Positions 26,683-35,726 are shown, counted from the stretch's first letter. The stretch is 64,000 nucleotides of DNA from Bacteroidota bacterium (GCA_023426145.1 JAFABG010000041.1:21688-85687), one strand, 5' to 3'. Numbers and translations are program-made. Notes: generated by a model not told the origin, from the letters alone.

Positions 26683-27563
26683 TTAATGTTTGGTTTGGCG
26701 GTAATAATAATCTGTTTGTTTTTGTGCGAATAGCTGAAATACCCGGCGTTTTCTAGTATAGATAAAATGGTTTCCAAATCTTCTCCGTTGCGGAATCGCG
26801 CTGTAATTCGGAAATTTTGCAGAGTCGTGTCAGCTATGAAAATGTCTGTCCCAAATGAGTTAGATAATTCACGTGCGATATCCTGTAAAGGAAGATTGTC
26901 GAATATGAACTCTCCATGTCGCCATGAAATCTCGTCCTTCGGATTTCCAAATGTTTTGCGGGTTAACTTCTCTTTGAGCTTATTGTATATAGCAATTTCG
27001 TTCGGTTTCAAAATCATGCGCATTGAATTGCTCTTATTGCTGACAGCTACAGATCCCGAAAATAGAGTTGTCTTTACATCGGGATTGTTTTTGTAGGCAT
27101 CCACGTTGAAATGTGTTCCTAATACTTGGACATTCACTGCTTCAGTCTGCACAATAAATGGATGTTTTTTATCTTTGCTTACTTCAAAATAGGCTTCACC
27201 ACTAAGTTTCACTTCTCTGTTTCTTGATTTAAATCGTTTAGGATAAGAAAGTGTGGTATAATGGTTCAAAATGACAGCGCTACCATCAGGTAAATTGAGA
27301 GTACGTGTTTCTGCTAAAGTAGAAACGGTTTGTATCATTGACGATTGTATGTACTGAAATGCAGCCCATATTGATATACAGAGTAGAAGTGCTGCTGCTA
27401 CTCCAGAGAAGGTTCGCGTTAGGGTTAAGTAACGAGTATGTCTACTCAGCTTTTTCTCTAGTAACGGGTAACTTGAAATAGCCGAAAAACGTCCTTTCGG
27501 TGAGCGCGTTGAATCAATGAGCTTGTTTAGTATTTTTTCTAGCTCAGTATCGGTATGTTTCAT
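26679..27563 (-). CDS. FecR family anti-sigma factor
   Basis: This 294-residue inner membrane protein has a cytoplasmic N-terminus (about 1-45) that should hold the sigma factor, one transmembrane helix (about 46-66), a periplasmic FecR domain (about 85-185; LPDGSAVILNHYTTLSYPK and GEAYFEVSKDKKHPF) and a C-terminal DUF4974 secretin-like part (about 218-290; LPLQDIARELSNSFG). It passes the signal from the receptor STN domain to the sigma factor. It overlaps the receptor gene by 4 bp. Confidence 0.93.
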   Translation of the reverse strand: MKHTDTELEKILNKLIDSTRSPKGRFSAISSYPLLEKKLSRHTRYLTLTRTFSGVAAALLLCISIWAAFQYIQSSMIQTVSTLAETRTLNLPDGSAVILNHYTTLSYPKRFKSRNREVKLSGEAYFEVSKDKKHPFIVQTEAVNVQVLGTHFNVDAYKNNPDVKTTLFSGSVAVSNKSNSMRMILKPNEIAIYNKLKEKLTRKTFGNPKDEISWRHGEFIFDNLPLQDIARELSNSFGTDIFIADTTLQNFRITARFRNGEDLETILSILENAGYFSYSHKNKQIIITAKPNIK

Positions 27564-27585
27564 TACTGTGAATTAAGTCTGATTC

Positions 27586-28023
27586 TTAATGCTGTTTCAG
27601 CAAAATGTTCATTTTACTTATTTTGCCTTCTTTCCATTGAGGAGTGCAAGATATAATGACACTTTGTTGTTTAAGTACCATTCGCTTCGGGTATATTTTA
27701 ACTATAGTCGTTGTTGATTTTTGCCCAGCTTTAATGATTACTTCTTGCTCTGTTAGTCTCATAATTTCGGCTACTCCATGTGGCGAAGGTGGAGTGGAGA
27801 GTTGCACTGTTCTATCTTCTCTGGATTTTTCCGACGCTTTAATTTTAACCTCCAATGTTTTTTCTGCTTGATCTCTATTACATTCTACTGTTAGGGACTT
27901 CTTTTCAAAACCTACGTAATCTTGTGGATAGTTGTCTTTGTCATTTTGGCAAGAGAATAAATATAAGCATGTTGCTAAAATGGCAAATAGTCCAATGCTT
28001 GCTTTATTTAACTTTCTCATCAT
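27586..28023 (-). CDS. Small lipoprotein between sigma factor and FecR
   Basis: The family is not recognised. The 145-residue protein has a lipoprotein signal (LYLFSC, Cys25) and a mature part with beta-strand character: KSLTVECNRDQAEKTLEVKI, then VIIKAGQKSTTTIVKIYPK, which resembles Calx-beta or DUF4843-like sandwiches. It sits 86 bp after the sigma factor stop and 22 bp before fecR, an unusual position, since sigma and fecR are normally adjacent. It may be a surface or periplasmic modulator of the signalling system. Confidence 0.75.
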   Translation of the reverse strand: MMRKLNKASIGLFAILATCLYLFSCQNDKDNYPQDYVGFEKKSLTVECNRDQAEKTLEVKIKASEKSREDRTVQLSTPPSPHGVAEIMRLTEQEVIIKAGQKSTTTIVKIYPKRMVLKQQSVIISCTPQWKEGKISKMNILLKQH

Positions 28024-28109
28024 TTTGTTGTTTTGTGATTAATTGGTTTATTTGTTAATGAAGACAGGAGACTTTTAAAAATTCCCTATCTTCAATATGC
28101 AAATAAAAG

Positions 28110-28664
28110 TTAATCTATTTCAGCACGGTTAATAATATCTTTTAGCCGTGCGACAGCTTTCTGTAGTTGTGCATCTACAGTTTTTGTACTGATGCCTAAT
28201 TCTTCGGCTACTTGTGCATAGCTTTGTTTGTCTTCTCTAATGCGGATGAATATTTCTCGGCAGCGCTCTGGTAATCTGTCCAATGCTTTTACATAAAGAG
28301 CAAAAAGCTCTTCACTAATTAAAGATTCTTCGGGAGAAGAATTTTGTTCTTGGGGTTCAGGAATTGTATCATAATGGATGGCTTCCTGTTTGTTTTCTTT
28401 TTCAAGATAATTTAAAGAAGCATTTTTTATGAGTATAAAGCAGTAATCTTCAATGTTTTTTATATCTAGTAGCGTGCTACGTTTCTTCCAAAGTTTCATG
28501 AAAACGTCAAGCACGATTTCTTGCGACCACTCTTCTTGTTTTACATAGTAGTAAGCTATGCGGAAAAGGCGGTCGTAAGTCATATTATAAAAGTCTCTGA
28601 AGGCTTCTTGTGAATCTAGTTCCTTTATTTGTCGTAATAACTTCCTTACTTCTAATTCAGTCAT
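28110..28664 (-). CDS. ECF-type RNA polymerase sigma factor
   Basis: This 184-residue protein has sigma region 2 (about 20-75; FYNMTYDRLFRIAYYYVK, then DVFMKLWKKR) and region 4 (about 125-180; LPERCREIFIRIREDKQSYA, then a helix-turn-helix with ISTKTVDAQLQKAVARLK). It belongs to the Bacteroidetes ECF group paired with FecR and should direct transcription of the receptor operon. It starts 18 bp after the hemW stop, so it may be transcribed together with hemW. Confidence 0.94.
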   Translation of the reverse strand: MTELEVRKLLRQIKELDSQEAFRDFYNMTYDRLFRIAYYYVKQEEWSQEIVLDVFMKLWKKRSTLLDIKNIEDYCFILIKNASLNYLEKENKQEAIHYDTIPEPQEQNSSPEESLISEELFALYVKALDRLPERCREIFIRIREDKQSYAQVAEELGISTKTVDAQLQKAVARLKDIINRAEID

Positions 28665-28682
28665 GGACTTGTTCTTGATGTT

Positions 28683-29813
28683 TTAATCTATCCAAAGTAA
28701 ATCGCTCATTATACTGTCAGAAATGAAAATGCCTTCTCGGGTGAGTCGTAAGACTCCATCTTTTTGTTCTAGCTTACCGGTTTTCAAATAAGGGGTAGCC
28801 ATTTTTTTGCAATACTCCCACTTCTCGTTACCAAACATTAGTTTGAGCTTCTCAATAGGAGTGCCCCACATGGTTCGTATGGTGGTGATGATAAACTCGT
28901 TGTAGCGTGTAGTTAGATCAAGGGATTCTATTTCATAGACACGTTGGTTTTCTTCTATACCTTTTATATAGGAGTTTATTGAGGAGACGTTCCATTCTCG
29001 GGTCGTTCCGTTAAATGAGTGTGCCGATGGTCCGCAACCTAAATAGGATACTCCTTGCCAATATGAAGTGTTGTGGCGAGAGTATTTGCCCGGGCGACAG
29101 AAGTTGGAGATTTCATAATGCTCATATCCAGCCTCTTGGAGTTTCTCTATAAGTAGCGTGAAGAATTGCAAGCTGGAATCTTCGTCAACTTCTTCCACTT
29201 GATGCTGTTTAAGCATCTTATATATAGGTGTATCTTCTTCGTATGTCAGATGGTATGCAGAGATATGCTCAACATTCAGCTCGATGGCTTGACGAAGATC
29301 ATTGGCCCAGCGTTCTTTCGTTTCTCCGGGTAACCCATATATAAGGTCTATACTAATGTTCTGGAAACCGGCGTTGCGACATCTACTGACTGCCTCAATG
29401 GCTGTTTGCGAATCGTGTCGACGCTTTAGCAAGCGGAGTGTTGCATCGTCGAATGTCTGTATTCCCATGCTTATCCGATTGAAAGGGAGGGAAGCTAAAC
29501 TTTGGAGATATTCCGGGGTGAGATCATCTGGATTGGCTTCGAGAGTTATTTCATGGCAATGCTTCATCCCTATGTGTTGATCTATAGTGTCAAATATCAT
29601 TCTGAAATCTTCGAAATCCAGTTGAGATGGGGTTCCACCTCCAAAATAAATGGTTTGAACTTCCTCGTTTCCCAGATAATCTTTTCGCATCTCTAGCTCG
29701 CGACAGAGTGCTTTTACATAGCGTGTTTTAAGTTCGCTACGAGTGGTGGAGTAAAAGTCGCAATAAATGCATCGGGTTTTGCAAAAAGGAATATGGAGAT
29801 AAATGCCTGCCAT
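28683..29813 (-). CDS. hemW: Radical SAM family heme chaperone HemW
   Basis: HemW was long mistaken for oxygen-independent coproporphyrinogen oxidase; it binds heme and delivers it to target proteins. The 376-residue protein has the [4Fe-4S] motif CKTRCIYC (C11, C15, C18) followed by DF, whereas true HemN has a fourth Cys at that point. YFGGGTPSQL and EANPDDL are the SAM-binding region. A very good promoter at 29841-29872 precedes it. The ECF sigma gene follows 18 bp downstream. Confidence 0.93.
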   Translation of the reverse strand: MAGIYLHIPFCKTRCIYCDFYSTTRSELKTRYVKALCRELEMRKDYLGNEEVQTIYFGGGTPSQLDFEDFRMIFDTIDQHIGMKHCHEITLEANPDDLTPEYLQSLASLPFNRISMGIQTFDDATLRLLKRRHDSQTAIEAVSRCRNAGFQNISIDLIYGLPGETKERWANDLRQAIELNVEHISAYHLTYEEDTPIYKMLKQHQVEEVDEDSSLQFFTLLIEKLQEAGYEHYEISNFCRPGKYSRHNTSYWQGVSYLGCGPSAHSFNGTTREWNVSSINSYIKGIEENQRVYEIESLDLTTRYNEFIITTIRTMWGTPIEKLKLMFGNEKWEYCKKMATPYLKTGKLEQKDGVLRLTREGIFISDSIMSDLLWID

Positions 29814-29840
29814 AACTACAAGGTTTGGATTTTAGAATGA

Positions 29841-29872
29841 CAAAAATAAGCCTATTTATTGGATATATCAAA
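29841..29872 (-). promoter_or_regulatory. Promoter of hemW
   Basis: On the minus strand TTTG (29869-29872), 20 bp, then TATTTTTG (29841-29848): both boxes are perfect and the spacing is right. The leader to the hemW ATG is about 20 bases. Confidence 0.75.
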
Positions 29873-30078
29873 TTCTTAGGTCTATGGTTCTTTGCTTCAA
29901 AGGGTTAAATCGATAGATGATTTTACGGAATGTAAACGGGGTGATATTAAAAAATAAGGATATTGACTTTGGCTAAAAGTCTTTTGTGAGACATAGGGGC
30001 GTCTGGTTGGAGTCAGAATAATAGGCTATCTTAAAGAGGATGAATGGGTAGATTATGAAGCCTTTAAACATTGATAAT

Positions 30079-30105
30079 GTGTTACATAACATTGTTTAGT
30101 AACAC
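30079..30105. promoter_or_regulatory. Inverted repeat upstream of the EF-G paralogue
   Basis: GTGTTAC at 30079-30085 and GTAACAC at 30099-30105 are perfectly complementary around 13 bases. With no GC-rich core or T tract it is not a terminator; the 27-bp span suits a dimeric regulator. Binding is an inference. Confidence 0.5.
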
Positions 30106-30208
30106 CGTCGAGCTTATTGCTTTTCCCCCAATAAATTCCTAATTTGCGCATCACTAAATGAATGGTATTTACTAGACATATTAAGTAATTATTTAAATCT
30201 TGTGTATT

Positions 30209-32365
30209 ATGAAAGTATATCAGACTAATGAAATCAAGAACATAGCCTTGTTGGGAAGTTCTGGTGCCGGGAAAACCACTCTCGTGGAAGCGATGCTTTT
30301 CGAGAGTGGTGTTATAAAACGTCGCGGATCTGTTGCCGCAAAAAATACTGTTAGTGATTATTTCCCTGTTGAACAAGAGTATGGTTACTCCGTTTTCTCA
30401 ACCGTTCTACATGTTGAATGGAACAATAAAAAACTTAATATTATAGATTGTCCGGGATCGGACGATTTTGTTGGCAGTACGGTAACTGCTTTAAATGTGA
30501 CCGACACAGCAATCATTCTTCTTAATGGCCAATACGGTTTAGAAGTCGGTACACAGAATCACTTTCGATATACTGAAAAACTGAATAAACCCGTCATTTT
30601 CCTGGTTAATCAGCTTGATCATGAAAAATGCGATTATGATAATATCTTAGAACAGCTCAAAGAAGCGTATGGTTCTAAAGTCGTTCCTATCCAATATCCT
30701 ATAAGTACCGGTCCGGGTTTTAATGCTCTGATTGATGTTTTGGTTATGAAGAAATTTACATGGAATTCGGATGGTGGTTCTCCAACAATCGAAGAAATTC
30801 CGGCAGATGAGATGGATAGGGCCATGGAAATGCATAAAACATTGGTGGAATCAGCAGCCGAGAACGACGAAGGCTTGATGGAGAAATTCTTTGAACAAGA
30901 CTCTTTGTCGGAAGATGAAATGCGAGAAGGTATTCGCAAAGGCTTGATTTCAAGGGGGATGTTCCCCGTGTTCTGTGTTTGCGGAGGTAAGGATATGGGC
31001 GTCCGACGGTTGATGGAGTTTTTGGGAAATGTTGTTCCCTTTGTTTCTGATATGCCCAAAGTGGAAAACGCTGATGGTCGGGAGGTTGCTCCTGATTCGA
31101 AAGCAGCAGAATCTTTGTATTTCTTCAAAACGAGTGTAGAACCGCATATTGGTGAGGTTTCTTATTTCAAAGTGATGAGCGGCAAAGTGCATGAAGGTGA
31201 TGATTTGCTGAATGCCGACCGCGGATCGAAAGAACGTATTGCTCAGATTTATGTGGTTGCAGGAGCAAATCGAGTGAAGGTTGAAGAGCTTCAAGCAGGG
31301 GATATTGGTGCTGCAGTGAAGCTCAAAGATGTGAAAACAGGAAATACGCTGAATGGAAAAGATTGCGGGTATAAATTTAACTTTATAAAATACCCGAATT
31401 CGAAATATACTCGTGCGATAAAGCCAGTCAACGAGGCTGATGTGGAGAAGATGATGACTGTTTTGAACCGTATGCGTGAAGAGGATCCTACATGGGTGAT
31501 TGAACAATCGAAAGAATTGAAGCAAACGCTGGTTCATGGACAGGGGGAATTCCATCTTCGTACATTGAAATGGCGACTTGAGAATAATGAAAAACTTCAG
31601 ATTAAGTTTGAAGAGCCAAAGATTCCTTATCGGGAAACGATTACGAAAGCAGCACGTGCAGACTACCGTCACAAGAAACAGTCTGGTGGAGCTGGGCAGT
31701 TTGGTGAAGTTCATCTCATTGTTGAACCCTATAAAGAGGGGATGCCTGTGCCCGATACTTATAAGTTTAACGGACAAGAGTTTAAGATTAATGTGAAAGG
31801 CACTGAAGTAGTTCCTTTGGAGTGGGGAGGTAAGCTTGTTTTTATTAACAGTATCGTGGGAGGTTCTATTGATTCTCGATTCCTACCTGCTATTCTGAAA
31901 GGAATTATGGCTCGTATGGAGCAAGGCCCTTTGACCGGATCTTATGCTCGCGATGTACGCGTAATTGTGTATGATGGAAAGATGCATCCAGTAGACTCAA
32001 ACGAAATTTCCTTTATGCTTGCCGGGCGTAATGCATTTAGCGAGGCATTCAAAAATGCAGGTCCCAAAATCTTGGAACCTATTTTTGATGTGGAAGTCTT
32101 TGTACCTTCCGACAGAATGGGCGACGTGATGGGTGATCTTCAAGGCCGCCGGGCTATGATTATGGGCATGAGTAGTGAGAAAGGCTTTGAGAAGCTTGTT
32201 GCTAAAGTACCTTTGAAGGAAATGTCTTCCTACTCTACAGCGTTGAGCTCTTTAACCGGAGGACGCGCTTCTTTTATTATGAAATTTGCTAGTTATGAGC
32301 TTGTTCCTAGTGATGTACAAGATAAACTAATTAAAGATTTTGAAGCAAAACATGCCGATGAATAG
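30209..32365 (+). CDS. fusA2: Elongation factor G paralogue (EF-G2 type)
   Basis: The start is the ATG at 30209 (MKVYQTNEIK); an upstream in-frame TTG is less likely. The 718-residue protein has the five-domain EF-G layout but an unusual G domain. The P-loop is GSSGAGKTT (16-24) without the AHID lead-in, switch I has EYGYS where EF-G has ERGIT, G3 is DCPGSDDF (80-87) with Ser84 in place of the catalytic His, and G4 is NQLD (134-137). These changes point to impaired GTP hydrolysis. A Bacteroides thetaiotaomicron EF-G2 of this size is reported to work in translocation without GTPase activity and to help under carbon limitation. Confidence 0.92.
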   Translation: MKVYQTNEIKNIALLGSSGAGKTTLVEAMLFESGVIKRRGSVAAKNTVSDYFPVEQEYGYSVFSTVLHVEWNNKKLNIIDCPGSDDFVGSTVTALNVTDTAIILLNGQYGLEVGTQNHFRYTEKLNKPVIFLVNQLDHEKCDYDNILEQLKEAYGSKVVPIQYPISTGPGFNALIDVLVMKKFTWNSDGGSPTIEEIPADEMDRAMEMHKTLVESAAENDEGLMEKFFEQDSLSEDEMREGIRKGLISRGMFPVFCVCGGKDMGVRRLMEFLGNVVPFVSDMPKVENADGREVAPDSKAAESLYFFKTSVEPHIGEVSYFKVMSGKVHEGDDLLNADRGSKERIAQIYVVAGANRVKVEELQAGDIGAAVKLKDVKTGNTLNGKDCGYKFNFIKYPNSKYTRAIKPVNEADVEKMMTVLNRMREEDPTWVIEQSKELKQTLVHGQGEFHLRTLKWRLENNEKLQIKFEEPKIPYRETITKAARADYRHKKQSGGAGQFGEVHLIVEPYKEGMPVPDTYKFNGQEFKINVKGTEVVPLEWGGKLVFINSIVGGSIDSRFLPAILKGIMARMEQGPLTGSYARDVRVIVYDGKMHPVDSNEISFMLAGRNAFSEAFKNAGPKILEPIFDVEVFVPSDRMGDVMGDLQGRRAMIMGMSSEKGFEKLVAKVPLKEMSSYSTALSSLTGGRASFIMKFASYELVPSDVQDKLIKDFEAKHADE

Positions 32366-32483
32366 ACGATCTCTTTTTTGAAATTGTTAAAACCGTTGTT
32401 TTTTTTAAGTAAAAAGCGGCGGTTTTTGTTTAACAATGATTAATAAAGATTGAAAATAGGGGGAAGAAGATTTAATTTTTTAT

Positions 32484-32491
32484 TAAATTTG
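32484..32491 (+). promoter_or_regulatory. -7 box of rprXY
   Basis: TAAATTTG is a perfect -7 box. No TTTG at -33. It implies that rprXY can be transcribed apart from the EF-G paralogue 264 bp upstream. Confidence 0.45.
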
Positions 32492-32629
32492 CAAACTAAA
32501 GAAGGAGTTAATTGTTTTAGTAATCAGAATACAACCTTAAATACTCCTTACGGTTAATTTGTGCGGACTTCCGGTTAAATCAAGTTAATGTGTTAGGAGT
32601 GTTAATTAGGGAGTGTTAATTTTGTTGCT

Positions 32630-34186
32630 ATGAAGAAGTCAACAATTTGGATATTAAGTATTGTGATGGGGCTTTCTTTCCTTAGTCTGCTGTATTTGCA
32701 GGTGAGTTATATAGAGGAAATGATGAAAACCCGGAAGGAGGGATTTGATACGGCTGTACGTAACAGTTTGGATCAGGTCTCTAAAGATGTGGAATATGCA
32801 GAGACAAGACGTTGGTTGATCGAAGATATTTCAGAGGCTGAGAGAAAAGCGCTGACCGCCAACAATTCTTCCATGCAGCAGAATAATTTGATTCAGCAAA
32901 CGCAGCGTTTTACAGTTAAGTCAAAGGATGGGCGGGTGTATTCAGATTTTGAGTTGAAAGTGATGACCACTAAGCCTTCTGAATTGCCGAAAGCTATGAT
33001 TTCACCCTATAGGGGGTCTAAGACTATTCCGGAAACATCGCGCTCACTAGTAGAAGCGATCAAGAATCGATATATGTATCAGCGAGCGTTGCTCGATGAA
33101 GTGGCTTGGCAGATGATTTATTGGGGTAGTGATAAGTCAATTGGTGATCGAGTTCGATTTGCTGACTTGAACGGTTATCTCAAATCAAATTTATATAATA
33201 ATGGAATAGATTTACCTTTTCATTATTCTGTAATTGATAAAGATGGAAGGGAAGTCTATCGCTGTGCCGATTATGATGATACAGGAAGCGAAGAGGCTTA
33301 TCAACAGGCATTGTTCAAAAACGATCCCCCGGCCAAAATGAGTATATTGAAGATTCATTTTCCCGGGAGAAAAGATTATATTTTTGATTCAATCAGTTTC
33401 ATGATTCCGTCGTTGATCTTTACGCTGGTGTTGTTAATCACGTTTATATTTACGATTTATATCGTGTTCCGGCAAAAGAAACTTACGGAGATGAAAAATG
33501 ACTTTGTCAATAATATGACCCATGAGTTTAAAACGCCAATTTCAACGATATCGCTTGCTGCACAAATGTTGAAAGACCCTGCAGTAGCTAAATCGCCGCA
33601 GATGTTTCAACATATATCTGGAGTGATCAACGATGAAACGAAGCGTTTACGCTTTCAGGTAGAGAAGGTGTTACAAATGTCAATGTTCGATCGACAAAAG
33701 GCTACGCTGAAGATGAAGGAACTTGATGCTAACGAACTGATATCAGGGGTTATTAATACTTTTGCTTTGAAAGTCGAAAGATATAATGGTAAGATTACAT
33801 CAAACCTAGAGGCAGCAGATCCGATTGTTTTTGCTGATGAAATGCACTTAACAAACGTGATCTTTAACCTCATGGATAATGCAGTGAAATACAAGAAACC
33901 GGAGGAGGATCTTGAACTAACTGTGAAAACTTGGAATGATTCGGGTAAACTAATGATCTCGATACAAGATAATGGTATTGGTATTAAGAAGGAAAACCTG
34001 AAAAAAATATTTGAGAAGTTCTATCGTGTACATACAGGTAATCTGCACGATGTGAAGGGATTTGGCTTAGGACTGGCTTATGTGAAAAAGATTATAATGG
34101 ATCATAAGGGCTTTATAAGGGCTGAAAGTGACCTAAATGTAGGAACGAAATTTATTATTGCATTACCTTTATTAAAAAATAATTGA
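32630..34186 (+). CDS. rprX: Two-component sensor histidine kinase RprX
   Basis: This 518-residue inner membrane kinase has an N-terminal helix (about 5-24), a periplasmic sensor region (about 25-258), a second helix (about 260-282), the H-box MTHEFKTPIS with phospho-acceptor His298, the N-box NVIFNLMDNAVKYK, G1 DNGIGIKKENL and G2 GFGLGLAYVKK. Its length and its pairing with the next gene match RprX of B. fragilis, found as affecting tetracycline resistance. A -7 box lies at 32484-32491, giving a leader of about 135 bases. Confidence 0.92.
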   Translation: MKKSTIWILSIVMGLSFLSLLYLQVSYIEEMMKTRKEGFDTAVRNSLDQVSKDVEYAETRRWLIEDISEAERKALTANNSSMQQNNLIQQTQRFTVKSKDGRVYSDFELKVMTTKPSELPKAMISPYRGSKTIPETSRSLVEAIKNRYMYQRALLDEVAWQMIYWGSDKSIGDRVRFADLNGYLKSNLYNNGIDLPFHYSVIDKDGREVYRCADYDDTGSEEAYQQALFKNDPPAKMSILKIHFPGRKDYIFDSISFMIPSLIFTLVLLITFIFTIYIVFRQKKLTEMKNDFVNNMTHEFKTPISTISLAAQMLKDPAVAKSPQMFQHISGVINDETKRLRFQVEKVLQMSMFDRQKATLKMKELDANELISGVINTFALKVERYNGKITSNLEAADPIVFADEMHLTNVIFNLMDNAVKYKKPEEDLELTVKTWNDSGKLMISIQDNGIGIKKENLKKIFEKFYRVHTGNLHDVKGFGLGLAYVKKIIMDHKGFIRAESDLNVGTKFIIALPLLKNN

Positions 34187-34187
34187 T

Positions 34188-34889
34188 ATGGACGAGAAAC
34201 TGCGTATTTTATTATGCGAGGATGACGAAAATCTTGGCATGCTTTTGAGAGAATATCTACAGGCAAAAGGTTATTCTGCTGAGTTATATCCTGATGGAGA
34301 AGCCGGTTATAAGGCTTTCTTGAAGAATAAATATGACCTGTGTGTGTTTGACGTAATGATGCCTAAAAAGGATGGTTTTACGTTGGCACAAGATGTCCGT
34401 GCTGCTAATGCAGAAATTCCTATTATCTTCTTGACAGCAAAAACGTTGAAAGAAGATATCCTTGAAGGGTTTAAGATCGGTGCGGATGATTATATCACCA
34501 AACCATTCAGTATGGAAGAATTAACATTCCGTATTGAAGCTATCTTGAGACGTGTTCGTGGAAAGAAAAACAAGGAAAGTAATATTTATAAAATTGGTAA
34601 GTTTACTTTTGATACACAGAAACAAATTCTGTCTAGCGACGGTAAGCAGACTAAGCTGACGACTAAAGAATCTGAACTTCTTGGTTTGCTTTGTGCACAC
34701 GCAAATGAAATTCTTCAACGTGATTTTGCACTCAAAACGATTTGGATTGATGATAACTACTTTAATGCACGTAGCATGGATGTTTATATCACTAAACTAC
34801 GTAAGCATTTGAAAGAAGATGAATCTATTGAAATTATCAATATCCACGGTAAAGGATACAAGCTTATTACACCTGAAATTGAGGCTTAA
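34188..34889 (+). CDS. rprY: Response regulator RprY
   Basis: This 233-residue OmpR/PhoB-type regulator has a receiver domain with the acidic pocket E11, D12, D13, phospho-acceptor D55 in FDVMMP, the FLTAK threonine and KPF lysine, then a C-terminal winged helix (about 130-228; TTKESELLGLLCAHAN and DVYITKLRKHL). It begins 1 bp after rprX stops, so the kinase is its partner. In anaerobic relatives RprY is linked to redox and sodium stress. A strong terminator follows. Confidence 0.94.
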   Translation: MDEKLRILLCEDDENLGMLLREYLQAKGYSAELYPDGEAGYKAFLKNKYDLCVFDVMMPKKDGFTLAQDVRAANAEIPIIFLTAKTLKEDILEGFKIGADDYITKPFSMEELTFRIEAILRRVRGKKNKESNIYKIGKFTFDTQKQILSSDGKQTKLTTKESELLGLLCAHANEILQRDFALKTIWIDDNYFNARSMDVYITKLRKHLKEDESIEIINIHGKGYKLITPEIEA

Positions 34890-34910
34890 TGCATAGGTCA
34901 TCTTATGGAA

Positions 34911-34950
34911 TAAAAAAATCCCGGGAATATTCATTCCCGGGATTTTTTTA
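34911..34950. terminator. Perfect 18-bp hairpin terminator
   Basis: The arms 34911-34928 and 34933-34950 are fully complementary around the 4-base loop ATTC; the GC core is CCCGGG. A7 and T7 tracts flank it, so it works in both directions, for rprY and for the small membrane protein on the minus strand. Confidence 0.92.
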
Positions 34951-34964
34951 TTAATTTCTAGAAA

Positions 34965-35141
34965 TTAATCAGCGATCTTCTTATTGATAATGATATAAGA
35001 AATAAGTCCTAATACTACTAGGAGTACTGAAGAACCCAGAACGGCGTTGTTGTTTACGTTTCCTGTAAAGGAACAAGCTAGCAGAATTACCACTCCGACC
35101 AAGATTAATATCAATCCCAAATTCTTTAATAAGCCTTTCAT
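34965..35141 (-). CDS. Small two-helix membrane protein
   Basis: With the start at the ATG ending at 35141 (MKGLLKNLGLILILVG) the protein has 58 residues, two transmembrane helices (about 4-22 and 33-52), a short NVNNNA loop and the tail NKKIAD. A longer frame starting at 35180 would put a polar leader before the first helix and is unlikely. Such small proteins are common in Bacteroides; the function is unknown. It ends at the shared terminator at 34911-34950. Confidence 0.75.
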   Translation of the reverse strand: MKGLLKNLGLILILVGVVILLACSFTGNVNNNAVLGSSVLLVVLGLISYIIINKKIAD

Positions 35142-35279
35142 GCGTGTGTATTTTAATAGATTATAATTTTCTAGCGACAAATTAAAGCATAATTCTTTAA
35201 CGAGCGAAATAATTTAGGTGAAAAATCTATTATTGCAACAGATTTAGCGGATTTTATGAATTGAGTAGCTGTTTGTTAC

Positions 35280-35726
35280 TTAGTCTTTAGTGTTAAAGAA
35301 GACCTTCTTTAAAACCTCCTGACCGATGCTCAATTCATCTAGAGTAATCCCTTGAAGGGCTTCTTTTAGAGTTTGGCCTGCAATGATTCTGGCTTTTTCT
35401 TCAAGTTCCTTTCCGTCTTTGGTTAGATGAATTAAATTTGTGCGGCGATCTTTTTTATCGGAGATACGCACGACGAGATGTTGCCGCTCCATATTATCAA
35501 TGAGGCGTGTCATGCTAGGTTTGTCCTTAAAAGTTGCATTACACAACTCTTGCTGCGTGACTCCATCTTTTTCCCACAGAAAAATGAGCACCGTCCATTG
35601 CTCTGGACTGATTTCCAGTCCGTTCTGTCGGAAGTTACGGTATAACTTTCGATTGATAGCCGCGGAAACTTTGCCATTTAAAATGGCGAATATAAGACGA
35701 ATATCAAAATTAAACTGTTCTATCAT
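35280..35726 (-). CDS. MarR family transcriptional regulator
   Basis: With the start at the ATG ending at 35726 the protein has 148 residues. The winged helix (about 45-115) has EISPEQWTVLIFLWE, then GVTQQELCNATFKDKPSMTRLIDNM as helix-turn-helix, and the wing HLVVRISDKKDRR. The helices at both ends form the MarR dimer interface. The start is only about 105 bp from the rpsF promoter, so it could also affect rpsF. A -7 box TACCTTTG for this gene lies at 35751-35758. Ligand and targets are unknown. Confidence 0.92.
   Translation of the reverse strand: MIEQFNFDIRLIFAILNGKVSAAINRKLYRNFRQNGLEISPEQWTVLIFLWEKDGVTQQELCNATFKDKPSMTRLIDNMERQHLVVRISDKKDRRTNLIHLTKDGKELEEKARIIAGQTLKEALQGITLDELSIGQEVLKKVFFNTKD

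Larger units (their letters stand above)
29814..30208. other. 395-bp divergent region hemW / EF-G paralogue
   Basis: It holds the hemW promoter (29841-29872) near its left end and an inverted repeat (30079-30105) about 105 bp before the EF-G paralogue start. A short dyad GACTTT/AAAGTC lies at 29965-29981. I see no clear TAnnTTTG promoter for the plus-strand gene, so it may depend on an activator. Confidence 0.65.

Noticed and set aside
28683..29813. Oxygen-independent coproporphyrinogen oxidase (HemN)
   Set aside because: The iron-sulfur motif is followed by DF instead of the fourth Cys of true HemN, and the protein is short, which fits HemW.
30200..32365. Canonical EF-G or ribosomal-protection (Tet) protein
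   Set aside because: The catalytic His is Ser and the switch I motif is altered, and the gene is not in the rpsL-rpsG-fusA operon; TetQ-type proteins keep the His.
32380..32435. Terminator after the EF-G paralogue
   Set aside because: AAAACCG and CGGTTTT pair over only 7 bp around a long loop; too weak to list as a feature.
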